Below, piece by piece: positions 42,773 to 51,359 of a stretch of 64,000 bases of DNA. Where the stretch lies: assembly GCA_964397565.1 (NCBI GenBank), contig CAYNJC010000001.1:124001-188000 (forward strand), read 5' to 3'. The translations under genes and the position numbers were made by a program. Under the pieces are notes generated by a model. That model was not told the origin of the DNA. It ran no database searches and saw only the letters and a list, made by a program, of their open reading frames with translations. The DNA is from JAPLST01 sp964397565 (GTDB taxonomy: Bacteria > Auribacterota > UBA3054 > JAPLST01). The first letter of the stretch is position 1; each line of letters begins with the position of its first letter.

Positions 42773-44044
42773 TCATGCGCCTTCTTTGGTGCTGCGGGCA
42801 ATGACCACGCGGCTGATGCGTTTGCGCGTTGCGCGCGTCACCGTCAGCGTCAGGGTCTGATACGTGAACGACTCCCCCACCACCGGAATGCGCCCGGCCA
42901 GCTTCAGCAGCAAACCGGCCACCGTGTCGTAGCCGTCCTTGTCAAACGCGATGCCGAAGCGTTCGCTGACTTGATCCACATCCAGGCGCCCATCGCACTC
43001 AAGCGCGCCATGATGTTCACTCATGCGCGGCTTGGTCTCGTCGCGATCCGTCGCCAAGACCCCGACGATTTCCTCGATCAGGTCGCGCATGGTAATCATG
43101 CCGGTCACCCCGCCATATTCGTCAACCACCAGCACCAACGGCACGCGTTGCGCCTGCAACTCATGCAGCATCTGGCCCACCGGCTTGATCTCCGGCATAA
43201 ACGGCACCGAGCGATCAACATACGCGGCCACCGTGGTGTGCAGGTGCTCTTCACCATCCAGTTGCCGCGCTGCATCCAGCAGATCAAGAACATGCAGCAC
43301 CCCGACAATATTGTCGAGCCGGCCTTCGTAGACCGGGAACTGCGTGTGCGGCTGTTGCTCCGCCAGTGTCAGCGCGTCACGCACGCTGGTCGTCAACGGC
43401 AGGCAGACCAATTCGACCAGCGGCATCATGGCCGACGCCAGTGTGCGCTCATTCAGTTCGAAGACGCGCCGGATCATGGTGTGTTCGGGCTTGCCGATCA
43501 CCCCTTGTTCGGCACTCAAATCGGCCAATGTGCGCACTTCTTCACGAGTGACGGAAATGGTTTGCGGCCGTTCCTTGATGCCCGCCAGGCGCAGGGCCGC
43601 GCGTGAAAGAAACGCCGCCGAACTGACCAACGGCGCCATCAGTCTCTGGGCAAACGCAAGTGGCAGGGCCGCACGCAACGTGAAGCGCAGGGCATTGCCG
43701 CGTCCCAGTGATTTCGGCAGCAGCTCCGCGCACACCAATATTATCGGCGTCATGATGATGGTCGTGATAATGCTGTCCCAGCGATCGGGCGCCCACGCCG
43801 CGACGACCACGGACGCCATGCTGGTTGCCGTCACATACATGAGGTTCGTGCCGACCAGGGTGGTTGCCAGCAGGCGTGCCGGGTCATCCAACAAACGCTG
43901 GGCCGCACGCGCGCGCGGCTCGCCGTGCTGGGCGCGACTGTGCAACAGCGGCTTTGGCGCCGAGACAAAGGCCGTTTCCGAGCCGGAAAAGAAGCCGCCC
44001 AGCAGCACGCACAGCAGCACGCACAGGATCAAGACCCAGATCAT
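42773..44044 (-). CDS. CNNM/CorC-like transporter-associated protein with CBS pair
   Basis: 423 residues. An N-terminal DUF21 membrane domain (GGFFSGSETAFVSA, VGTNLMYVTATS, VCAELLPKSLGR) is followed by two CBS domains (about residues 195-320, with DEYGGVTGMITMRDLIEEIVG) and a CorC_HlyC domain (DVDQVSERFGI...GYDTVAGLLLKLAGRIPVVGE). It is the classic hemolysin-C/CNNM order, linked to Mg/Co efflux. It overlaps the paralogous gene upstream by 4 bp. Confidence 0.92.
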   Translation of the reverse strand: MIWVLILCVLLCVLLGGFFSGSETAFVSAPKPLLHSRAQHGEPRARAAQRLLDDPARLLATTLVGTNLMYVTATSMASVVVAAWAPDRWDSIITTIIMTPIILVCAELLPKSLGRGNALRFTLRAALPLAFAQRLMAPLVSSAAFLSRAALRLAGIKERPQTISVTREEVRTLADLSAEQGVIGKPEHTMIRRVFELNERTLASAMMPLVELVCLPLTTSVRDALTLAEQQPHTQFPVYEGRLDNIVGVLHVLDLLDAARQLDGEEHLHTTVAAYVDRSVPFMPEIKPVGQMLHELQAQRVPLVLVVDEYGGVTGMITMRDLIEEIVGVLATDRDETKPRMSEHHGALECDGRLDVDQVSERFGIAFDKDGYDTVAGLLLKLAGRIPVVGESFTYQTLTLTVTRATRKRISRVVIARSTKEGA

Positions 44045-45348
44045 GCGGCGTGCTCCGGCGTGCGCGTATGAAGCAAGACCAGGTCAAGCCGATGACCGGT
44101 CATTTGCACGACCGTGAAATCAACCAGCGCATCATGGATGATCTGGCCCTGATGGGGTACCACACCGGCGACCCGCGTGACATACCCGGCAATCGTGTCA
44201 TCCTCTTCATCACCTAACTGAAAGCCGCATTCCCAATTTAGTTGTTCGAGACGATAACAGCCCGAGACCAGAATATCGCCATTCGGGCGCGTTTGCAGAA
44301 AGGTGCGGCGCGGCGTGCAGCCGACCATGCCGCCCAGCAAGGAATCGAAGATATTGTCGCGCGTAATCATGCCGGCGGTCCCGCCATATTCATCCAGCAC
44401 AATCGCCAGGTGTTCGCCGCGCGCGCGCAAATCCGTGAGCAGTGCGGCAATGACGCGGGTTTCCGGCGCCAGGAGTGGTGCGGTCATCAACGCCCGCGCC
44501 GGCGCCGGCTGGATGTCCGGCAGCGTCGTCCAGATGTCCCGCAGCGTCATATCCGGGCGCACGTGCGCGCGCCAGACCGGCAACACTTTTAGATTCAGAA
44601 TTGCCCAGACATGATCAATCGTGCCCTGATAGACCGGCACCCGCGGATGGTGTGTCCGCCGCGCGAGCGCAATCGCGTGTGCAAGCGTGGCGGTCTCCGC
44701 CAGCGCCACAATTTCAGGGCGCGGAATCATGATCGCGCGCGCGACCGTGGAGTGAAACGTCGCAATCGCATGAATGATCTCGGCGTCATTGGCATTGATG
44801 CCGCCCGTTACTTTGCCGGTGCGCAGCGTCGCGTGGAATTCCTCGCGGGTCAGCAGTGCGTCGCTCTGCACATGCCCTTGGCGCAGCAGCAACAGCAAGG
44901 CGTTGGTTGTCAGCCGCAGGATCACGCGTGCCGGCGTGAAGATGATGGCAAAGAACGCCAGCGGCAGCGCAAAGAGTTTGGCGACTTCAACGGGGCGCAG
45001 GATGGCAAACGTTTTCGGCGTCACTTCGCCGAACACCAACAGCAGCGGGGTCGTGATTAGCACGGCCATACCCAGCGCCCCGGCGCCAAAATTGCGCGTG
45101 ACAAAATCCGCAATAATACTCGAGATCGCCGTGTTGACCAGCAAATTGCCCAGCAAAATGGTAATCAGCAATCGGCGCGGCAGGTTCAGCAGATTGGCAA
45201 TGACACGGCCAATCAGGCCGCCATGGTCGCGACATTGCCGCACCCGCGCGCGGCTCAAGGAAAACAAGGCGGTTTCCGACCCGGAGAAGAATGCCGAGCA
45301 GCCCAGCAGCATCGCCAAGACCACCAGCGCTCCCAACGTTGCTCCCAT
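44041..45348 (-). CDS. CNNM/CorC-like protein, paralogue of the next gene
   Basis: 435 residues with the same architecture: DUF21 (FFSGSETALFSLSRAR, VFGEVTPKTFAI), CBS pair (IVLDEYGGTAGMITRDNIFD) and a CorC_HlyC-type end (GDEEDDTIAGYVTRVAGVVPHQG). The catalytic-like and nucleotide-binding positions differ from its neighbour, so the two may form a heteromer. It lies 12 nt downstream of the sulfatase-fold gene on the same strand. Confidence 0.9.
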   Translation of the reverse strand: MGATLGALVVLAMLLGCSAFFSGSETALFSLSRARVRQCRDHGGLIGRVIANLLNLPRRLLITILLGNLLVNTAISSIIADFVTRNFGAGALGMAVLITTPLLLVFGEVTPKTFAILRPVEVAKLFALPLAFFAIIFTPARVILRLTTNALLLLLRQGHVQSDALLTREEFHATLRTGKVTGGINANDAEIIHAIATFHSTVARAIMIPRPEIVALAETATLAHAIALARRTHHPRVPVYQGTIDHVWAILNLKVLPVWRAHVRPDMTLRDIWTTLPDIQPAPARALMTAPLLAPETRVIAALLTDLRARGEHLAIVLDEYGGTAGMITRDNIFDSLLGGMVGCTPRRTFLQTRPNGDILVSGCYRLEQLNWECGFQLGDEEDDTIAGYVTRVAGVVPHQGQIIHDALVDFTVVQMTGHRLDLVLLHTRTPEHAA

Positions 45349-45360
45349 GGGGCTGCCGGC

Positions 45361-46767
45361 TTAGGCCCAGCGTCCGCGATACTGCGCCGGCGTGCGCAAC
45401 TCGCCCCGCCGCACCCGCGCCCGCAATTCCTGCCCGTACTGCAGGAAGCCGGGCGGTTCATCGCAAGCCACCCGCGCCAGCGGATCGGCATGACTGCCAC
45501 TGTACTCCTCGGTCCATTGGCGCACCTTGCGCAACAGCTCCATCACGCGCTGGGGCTCGCGGGCCGCGCAGTCATGCCATTCGCCGGCATCTTCGGCCAG
45601 ATGGTACAGGGCGGTGTCGGGAAAATCCCAGAAACCGGCATGCCAGGTGCGATTCAGTTTCCACTCATTGCAGATCAATGCGCGTTGGGCGGTGAAATGG
45701 CCATGACTGCAGACGACAAAGTCGCGCTGCGCGGTCGGCGCCTGCGCGACAATCTGCTGCAAGGCCTGCCCGGTGAAGCCGGCCGGCACACGCACGCCAC
45801 ATGCGCAACAAATGGTCGGCGCCAGGTCCAACGTGTAACACAGTCCGGCGCAGGTGCTGCCGGGCACACCCCAGCCCGGCGCGACAATGAGCAACGGTAC
45901 CCGCACACACTGATAATGCGCCGAAATATGGCCGCCATAGCAGCCACACTCGCCAAACAACACGCCATGATCGCTGGTGACAATCAGCATGGTGCGCGCC
46001 AGCATATCGGCCGTGCGCAACGCCGCAACGATTTCCGCCACGGCATCATCGAGAACGCGAATGCGCGCATCATAGTCATGCACCAGTTTCCAGACCGCCT
46101 CGCGCGTGGGCGCGTGATGCACCCGCGCCGAAAAGGCCGCGTGCAATTCAGCATGATCCGCAAATGTTGCCTCATCGGGCGCAGCCGGCCCAACATGACC
46201 GGCGAGGTGCTGGCTATATTCGGCCTCGCGCCCCGTTAAGGGCATGTCTGCGCGCTGGTATAAATTGTTGTACGACAGGTACAGGAAAAACTCATGCGCG
46301 GCATGCGCCGTCAGCCACGGGCGCGCAAGTAGATTGACGTCCGCCGCCGTCACCTCGCTGGGCTCTTTCTCGCACCACGGGTCCAGCACCTCGCGCCAGC
46401 CATGATAGAACCAGCGCGCCGGTTGCCGGCCCAACGGCGAAATCGCGGCGGTATGAATGCCCTGCGCGGACAGATACTCCGCCAGCATCGGTCGCGGCGC
46501 GGTCAGGCCTTGCGCGCTAATCGGCGTGTGGCCGGCAATGGCATCCTGAGCCGCGCCGTCGGTCACCACGCCGGTTTCCAAGCCAAAACGCCCGCTGAAC
46601 AAGGCTGCCCGGGCCGCGGCCGTGGCCGCGTCCGAGCTGAACGCCGCACGGCAGCGCACGCCGCGGGCCGCCAACGCATCAATCGCCGGCGATGTCGGGC
46701 GGGTGTAGCCATAGCAGCCCAGATGATCGGCGCGCAGCGCGCCTATGTCAAACACCACGACGTTCAT
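45361..46767 (-). CDS. Sulfatase-fold (alkaline phosphatase superfamily) protein without formylglycine cysteine
   Basis: 468 residues. FDIGALRADHLGCYGYTRPTSPAIDALAARGV opens in type I sulfatase style, and the second metal motif VTSDHGVLFGE is present. The active-site signature C/S-x-P-S-R is replaced by T49-A-A-A-R53, with the following AALFSGRF aligned normally. Thr cannot be turned into formylglycine, so this is not an ordinary sulfatase. Thr is the nucleophile in phosphodiesterases and phosphoethanolamine transferases of the same superfamily, so either that chemistry or loss of activity is possible. No signal peptide, so cytoplasmic. Confidence 0.8.
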   Translation of the reverse strand: MNVVVFDIGALRADHLGCYGYTRPTSPAIDALAARGVRCRAAFSSDAATAAARAALFSGRFGLETGVVTDGAAQDAIAGHTPISAQGLTAPRPMLAEYLSAQGIHTAAISPLGRQPARWFYHGWREVLDPWCEKEPSEVTAADVNLLARPWLTAHAAHEFFLYLSYNNLYQRADMPLTGREAEYSQHLAGHVGPAAPDEATFADHAELHAAFSARVHHAPTREAVWKLVHDYDARIRVLDDAVAEIVAALRTADMLARTMLIVTSDHGVLFGECGCYGGHISAHYQCVRVPLLIVAPGWGVPGSTCAGLCYTLDLAPTICCACGVRVPAGFTGQALQQIVAQAPTAQRDFVVCSHGHFTAQRALICNEWKLNRTWHAGFWDFPDTALYHLAEDAGEWHDCAAREPQRVMELLRKVRQWTEEYSGSHADPLARVACDEPPGFLQYGQELRARVRRGELRTPAQYRGRWA

Positions 46768-46775
46768 GCTGTGTA

Positions 46776-46833
46776 TTATACACTATTGCCATCTAATGCA
46801 GAACATTCTTTCACTGCGAAAGAAATTGACATT
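46776..46833 (+). repeat. 58-bp direct repeat, left of the pst operon
   Basis: Matches 50677-50734 in the same orientation: both have ACACTATTG, a TAATG-GAGAA-like core and CTTTC-N3-GCGAAAG. It overlaps the -10-like ATTATA of the sulfatase-fold gene. Confidence 0.65.
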
Positions 46834-46972
46834 CAACATTCAACATCGAACATCGAACATTGAACATTGAACATCGAAGGTCGAAGTATCTGCGCATACT
46901 AATGAGAGCGCTTTCTACGTTGCAGCGTCCTTGTAGCCGCCCGCGGTGAGGGCGGCTTCTGCAGCCGCGGTC
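46828..46972. repeat. ATTCAACATT/ATCGAACATC tandem repeats and dispersed repeat copy C
   Basis: About 60 bp of 10-bp units (46828-46888) precede copy C (46897-46972) of the TACTAATGAG repeat family, nearly identical to copy B. Downstream to 47062 are a REP-like palindrome (GTTGGCGGGATCCCCGCC) and GGCTGGTGCCTTAGCTA (47013-47029), which recurs inverted at 50786-50802. No gene seen. Confidence 0.75.
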
Positions 46973-47062
46973 ATCCGCGCCGTTGGCGGGATCCCCGCCT
47001 TTGACGGGACTAGGCTGGTGCCTTAGCTAGCCAGGCCAGCTCCAAGCAGCCCTGAACCCTGC

Positions 47063-47878
47063 TTAGCTAATCTCGCCGCTCATATAGGCGCGCGTGCGCT
47101 GGTCTTTTTGCCGCGCAAAAAGTTCCGCGGCTGGTCCGTGTTCAACGAGTTCGCCCATGTACATAAACAGCACGTAATCGGCCAGGCGGCGTGCTTGTCG
47201 CAGAATATGGGTTACAATCAATATCGAAAACCGTTGTTTGAGCAGCACCAGTTGTTGTTCAATGAGGCGCGTTGAAATGGGGTCCAGCGCCGAGGTCGGC
47301 TCATCCGCCAAAATAGCTTCTGGACCAACCGCAAGCGCGCGCGCCAACGCCAGCCGCTGTAATTGACCAATCGACAGGCGATGCGCCGGTTCGTTCAAGC
47401 GCGTCTGCACTTCGTTCCATAATCCCGCCAGCGCAAGGCAGCGTTGCACTAGTTGGTCCAGCGCCGCGTTGCGCGTCACGGGCTTGGTGTCCACCGTGCC
47501 ATCCAACGTTTCCAGAACCCGGGTCAAGTCCGCGATGGTCATGCGATGCATCCGCGGGCCATACGCCACATTGTCATAAATCGAAAACGGGAGCGCTGTT
47601 GGGCGTTGCGAGAGGAAGCCGACTTTGGTGCGCAAGGCGAGCAGATCAGCGGTTGGCGCGTAAATATCGTTGCCGTCAATGCAGACCGCGCCGCTGACCC
47701 GCGCGCCATCGTTCAAGTCAATAAAGCGATTGATGCTGCGCAGCAAGGTTGTCTTACCACAGCCGGAGGGACCGATGATCGCCGTGATCTGCCGGTCCGG
47801 CAAGTTCACCGTGACGTTGTGGAGCGCGGTGTGCTGCTGGTAGGCAACGGAGACGTTTTCCAGTGCAATGTGCGGCAT
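47063..47878 (-). CDS. pstB: Phosphate ABC transporter ATPase
   Basis: 271 residues. Walker A GPSGCGKTTLLRSINRF, Q-loop FLSQRPTALPFSIYDNVAYGPR, signature LSIGQLQRLALARALA, where the usual LSGGQ is LSIGQ, Walker B ILADEPTSALD and the H-loop VTHILRQARRLADY. The MIMG-like N-terminus and FSIYDNVAYGPR stretch are typical of PstB. It drives high-affinity phosphate uptake. It is the last gene of pstSCAB, 3 nt after pstA; no phoU follows. Confidence 0.93.
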   Translation of the reverse strand: MPHIALENVSVAYQQHTALHNVTVNLPDRQITAIIGPSGCGKTTLLRSINRFIDLNDGARVSGAVCIDGNDIYAPTADLLALRTKVGFLSQRPTALPFSIYDNVAYGPRMHRMTIADLTRVLETLDGTVDTKPVTRNAALDQLVQRCLALAGLWNEVQTRLNEPAHRLSIGQLQRLALARALAVGPEAILADEPTSALDPISTRLIEQQLVLLKQRFSILIVTHILRQARRLADYVLFMYMGELVEHGPAAELFARQKDQRTRAYMSGEIS

Positions 47879-47881
47879 AGA

Positions 47882-48733
47882 TCAACGCAGGACCACGCGC
47901 GAAAAACGATGGGAGGCAATGCGCGCCAATGCGCTGGTCACTAATACCAGGGTCAACAAAATGAGCGCGGCGGCATAGGCGCGCTGCTGCACCGCCGGCA
48001 AGGGTGTCTGCAGTTGAAAGAAAATCGCCAGCGGGAGCGACGCGACCGGATCCATCAATGAGCGCGGCATATGGTCCGTATAGCCGGCGGTAAATAAGAT
48101 GGAAGCAGCATCCCCAATCGCGCGCCCAAACGCCAGCATGACGGCGGTGGCGCAGCCCGGCAAGCATTGCCGGAACACCACCCGCGTCATGGTTTCGAAG
48201 CGGGTTGCGCCAAGCGCGAGCGAGGCCTCCTTCAATTCAGACGGGACCAGTGCAAAGACACCGTTCAACGCGCGGACGATAATGGGGATAACCAGCACCG
48301 TGAGGGTCAGGATCCCGCCCAGTAATGACGCGCCAATGCCCAGCAGCGCCATGATGGAAAATGCCACCGCGCCGTACACAATGGAAGGGATGCCCCAGAG
48401 CATGTCAAAACACAAGGTGATGCAGCGCAGCGCGGTTGGCGAAAAATACTCGCGTTGCATGGCCAGGGCGATCGGAATGCCGATGAACAGCGCCAGCACC
48501 GTCGCGCCGCTGGCGAGCAGTAACGACCCGACAATGGCGTTGGCAATCCCGCCGGCACCACCCAGATAAAATCCCCCGTGCGGGATGTCCGTCAGCATGC
48601 GCCAGCTGATTGCCGGCAGGCCATTCCAGACCACCATGCCCACCAGCGAAAAGAGCGCGAGCAGCACACAGAGCAGCGCGCCGCGCATGAGCGTTAACCA
48701 GACCATCTCAGTGTAGGCACGCGCACGTTTCAT
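47882..48733 (-). CDS. pstA: Phosphate ABC transporter permease PstA
   Basis: 283 residues, six membrane helices. The coupling loop ELKEASLALGATRFETMTRVVFRQCLPGCATAVMLAFGRAIGDAA is the EAA motif of PstA/PstC permeases. Start overlaps the pstC stop (ATGA), consistent with coupled translation. Confidence 0.93.
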   Translation of the reverse strand: MKRARAYTEMVWLTLMRGALLCVLLALFSLVGMVVWNGLPAISWRMLTDIPHGGFYLGGAGGIANAIVGSLLLASGATVLALFIGIPIALAMQREYFSPTALRCITLCFDMLWGIPSIVYGAVAFSIMALLGIGASLLGGILTLTVLVIPIIVRALNGVFALVPSELKEASLALGATRFETMTRVVFRQCLPGCATAVMLAFGRAIGDAASILFTAGYTDHMPRSLMDPVASLPLAIFFQLQTPLPAVQQRAYAAALILLTLVLVTSALARIASHRFSRVVLR

Positions 48734-49617
48734 GCTGCCGCGCGCTCAAAATGGTACAGAATGGCATACGCACCGCAGCTAATCAGCGCGACCACAATCA
48801 GCAAGAGCAGGGCGGCGCACATCAAGGCCGCGTCATACGCGGGAATAGACATCATTTCGCCATAGTTGTTGGCGATCAAAGAAGGCAGCGTGTAGACCGG
48901 CGCGAACAGTGAATTGGGAATCCGGGCGACATTACCGGCCACCATCATGACGGCCATGGTTTCGCCCAACGCGCGCGAAATGCCCAGTAATGAGGCAGCG
49001 ACAAGGCCGGCGCGCGCGCGGCGCACCAGCACGTGCGCGGTGGTTTCCCAACGGGTCGCCCCGAGCGCGAGTGATGCTTCGCGGATATCCACCGGCACTG
49101 CGCGCAGCACATCCAGGCTGACCGCCGTAATCGTCGGAATGATCATTAAGGCAAGCACGATTGCGGCGGAGAGCAGGCAATACCCGGAGCGCGCGCTGCC
49201 TTGCAGCGCCGCCATGGCACGAATCAACGGCACGATGCACAAGATGCCCCAGATGCCGAACACGACCGAGGGGATTGAAGCCAGGATATCAAACACGGGC
49301 ACGAGCATGGCCCGCATGCGCGCGTGCGCAAATTCAGACAAATACAATGCGCATAAAATGCTGAGCGGCACGGCCATAATCGCGGCCAGCGCGGTGACAC
49401 TGAGGGTGCCGACAATATACGCGGCAAAGCCGAATTGCTGGCGCGCGGGGAACCATGCGGTTGAAAAGAGCGTTTCGGTAATAGACGCGAAGTGCCACAA
49501 CGGCCATGCCCGCACGGCCAGCACCAGCGCGAGCACCACTGCCAGACTCGCGCCGCTGCAGGTGATGGCGCGCAAGGCCAGCGCCGCGCGCCGGTCTCGT
49601 TGCTGGCGAATATTCAT
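48730..49617 (-). CDS. pstC: Phosphate ABC transporter permease PstC
   Basis: 295 residues from MNIRQQRDRR, whose ATG overlaps the pstS TGA (ATGA); the longer frame upstream would lie inside pstS. Six membrane helices with the coupling motif REASLALGATRWETTAHVLVRRARAG, and FGIWGILCIVPLIRA, typical of PstC. It forms the channel with PstA. Confidence 0.92.
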   Translation of the reverse strand: MNIRQQRDRRAALALRAITCSGASLAVVLALVLAVRAWPLWHFASITETLFSTAWFPARQQFGFAAYIVGTLSVTALAAIMAVPLSILCALYLSEFAHARMRAMLVPVFDILASIPSVVFGIWGILCIVPLIRAMAALQGSARSGYCLLSAAIVLALMIIPTITAVSLDVLRAVPVDIREASLALGATRWETTAHVLVRRARAGLVAASLLGISRALGETMAVMMVAGNVARIPNSLFAPVYTLPSLIANNYGEMMSIPAYDAALMCAALLLLIVVALISCGAYAILYHFERAAA

Positions 49618-50579
49618 GGCACCAACTGCAAGGCGTGTGCGATTTGATTGCTGCTGACGCAAATATACCCGGCACTGTCAACCTGGCTTTGGCCAACCGT
49701 CAACGCCCAGCGCACAAAATGAGCCGCGGTGCCTTGAAAAGAATCCTTGGCGACGAGATACAGATCACGCGCCGGGGGCGACGGATACTTTCCCGTGCGA
49801 ATCGCCTGCATCGCCGCGGTGCGGGTTGCGACCGCTTCACCGGCATCGGCCCGACCATTCGCATTTGCGTCCAGCGGCACAACCACAATGCCGGCCACCG
49901 CCGCATCCGTTGCCGGATCAAACCCGAAATTCAGATTGCAGTAGCCAATCCCGTTAATGTCCGTCCGCACCGCCTGCACCACACCCGGATCGCCATACAC
50001 GCCGTCACCCTTCAGATTTTCTTGGCGCGCGCCCAGATAGGCCGCCCAGGTTTCAGGCGCACCAGCCGCGTCGGAGCGGGTGTACACATGCAGCGGCGCC
50101 GTACTGTTGGTCTGCGCCAGCGCGCCCCAGGTGGTCAGCGCTGTGGTCAGCCAGATACTGGTGAGGACGGGCCGTGGCAATCCGGTTTCCAGCAAGTGGC
50201 GCGCGAGCGGGTTGGCGGCATTGATGATGCACACCACGGCATCTTTCGCCACCGGCACAAACACACAGCCGTTATTGGTTTCGGCGGGCGTGATTTCACG
50301 CGACACCATGCCGAGATCAACCAGCCTAGCCAATGCGTCGGCAATGCCTTTGCCGGCGCCGCCCGCGGACACATCCACGCGGACTGCGGGGAATTCTTTT
50401 TGATACGCTTCCGCCCATGTCACCACCAGCGGATATAAGGCCCATGCGCCCGAAATGGCAATCCGGCCTGACGGTGCGGTTGAAGACGATTGCGGGCGCG
50501 GGCGGCAGGCGGTCACCAGCACGAGCCCACCGGCGAGCAGAAAAAGAAAAAACGGAACGCGCGAAAATACTTTATTCAT
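49614..50579 (-). CDS. pstS: Phosphate-binding lipoprotein PstS
   Basis: 321 residues from MNKVFSRVPF; a start 15 codons earlier would spoil the signal peptide. A hydrophobic signal ends at lipobox LVTAC, so it is a lipoprotein. The mature part has SGAWALYPLV, SAGGAGKGIADALARLVDLGMVSREIT and TRSDAAGAPETWAAYLG, which are phosphate-contacting loops of PstS-like proteins. It catches phosphate outside the cytoplasmic membrane for PstCAB. A TTGACA promoter lies just upstream. Confidence 0.9.
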   Translation of the reverse strand: MNKVFSRVPFFLFLLAGGLVLVTACRPRPQSSSTAPSGRIAISGAWALYPLVVTWAEAYQKEFPAVRVDVSAGGAGKGIADALARLVDLGMVSREITPAETNNGCVFVPVAKDAVVCIINAANPLARHLLETGLPRPVLTSIWLTTALTTWGALAQTNSTAPLHVYTRSDAAGAPETWAAYLGARQENLKGDGVYGDPGVVQAVRTDINGIGYCNLNFGFDPATDAAVAGIVVVPLDANANGRADAGEAVATRTAAMQAIRTGKYPSPPARDLYLVAKDSFQGTAAHFVRWALTVGQSQVDSAGYICVSSNQIAHALQLVP

Positions 50580-50623
50580 AGCATGGCATTTGGTTACGTT
50601 AAGCATCCTACTAATCAGTGCCA

Positions 50624-50653
50624 ATGATAGCCAAAGAACGCCTGCTTTGTCAA
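50624..50653 (-). promoter_or_regulatory. Promoter of the pst operon
   Basis: Minus-strand TTGACA (50648-50653), 18-bp spacer and TATCAT (50624-50629). No convincing PhoB box can be identified by eye. Confidence 0.6.
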
Positions 50654-50676
50654 GTTATCCACTCCCGGTTTGCTTA

Positions 50677-50734
50677 TTACACACTATTGACCCATAATGG
50701 AGAAACTTCTTTCGTTGCGAAAGATTTTGATGTT
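50677..50734 (+). repeat. 58-bp direct repeat, right of the pst operon
   Basis: Partner of 46776-46833. It contains the perfect hairpin CTTTCGTTGCGAAAG (50709-50723). Confidence 0.65.
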
Positions 50735-51306
50735 GTAGTCGCGGCCCTGGCCGTGGCCGCTGCCGCGGGAGAGTGCTGGCTTGGTTAGCTAAGGCACCAG
50801 CCAGTCCCGTCCCGCCACAGGCGTGGAGCGCGGATGGGAGCCGCCTCGGCGCGGCGAATGCTGCCGCTGCAATCCGGCGACGCCAAGGCGTCACCTGCAG
50901 CAGAGCGGCTACGGCAAACCGACACCGCGTGTCGCCGGAACCGGTGGTTCGCGGGCGCACGGCAAGATAGTTGCAGGATTGTGAGATAGAACGGCCTGAC
51001 CCAAGGACTTGCTTGCGTTTTGCGGTGGAACAATAGTGCTCTACACCTGCCACTGAAGCGCGTGGCGTGCGATGTGCCTGGCGTCTGAAGACCCCCACGG
51101 ACCCGCCGCTGGCGGGACCGTGGGTGAATCAGAGTAATGGCAGGCACCGCCGGCGCGCCTGCCAATCTCTCCTTCCATCCCGCCGTTGGCGGGACCGGTG
51201 GGGAGGCAAACCTGTGCAGGAACTTTCTTCTGTCCTGCACCTTCTTTGTTGGGCACCGCTGCGACACTGCAACTTTTACGCCGTGCGCCCGTGGTTCGCG
51301 GTCGGC
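50735..51306. other. Gene-free repeat-rich stretch
   Basis: Holds TAGCTAAGGCACCAGCC (50786-50802), an inverted copy of 47013-47029, and REP-like CCGCCGCTGGCGGGACC (about 51103-51119) and CCCGCCGTTGGCGGGACC (about 51179-51196). No gene supported. Confidence 0.55.
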
Positions 51307-51335
51307 TTGACACTATCCTTGTACTTCTGTATACT
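51307..51335 (+). promoter_or_regulatory. Promoter and inverted repeat of the DUF4143 gene
   Basis: TTGACA (51307-51312), 17-bp spacer and TATACT (51330-51335). CTATCCTTG (51313-51321) in the spacer is the exact complement of CAAGGATAG (51349-51357), which contains the ribosome site AAGGA. The pair straddles the promoter and start region like an operator. Confidence 0.7.
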
Positions 51336-51359
51336 ATATGCAGATATTCAAGGATAGCA

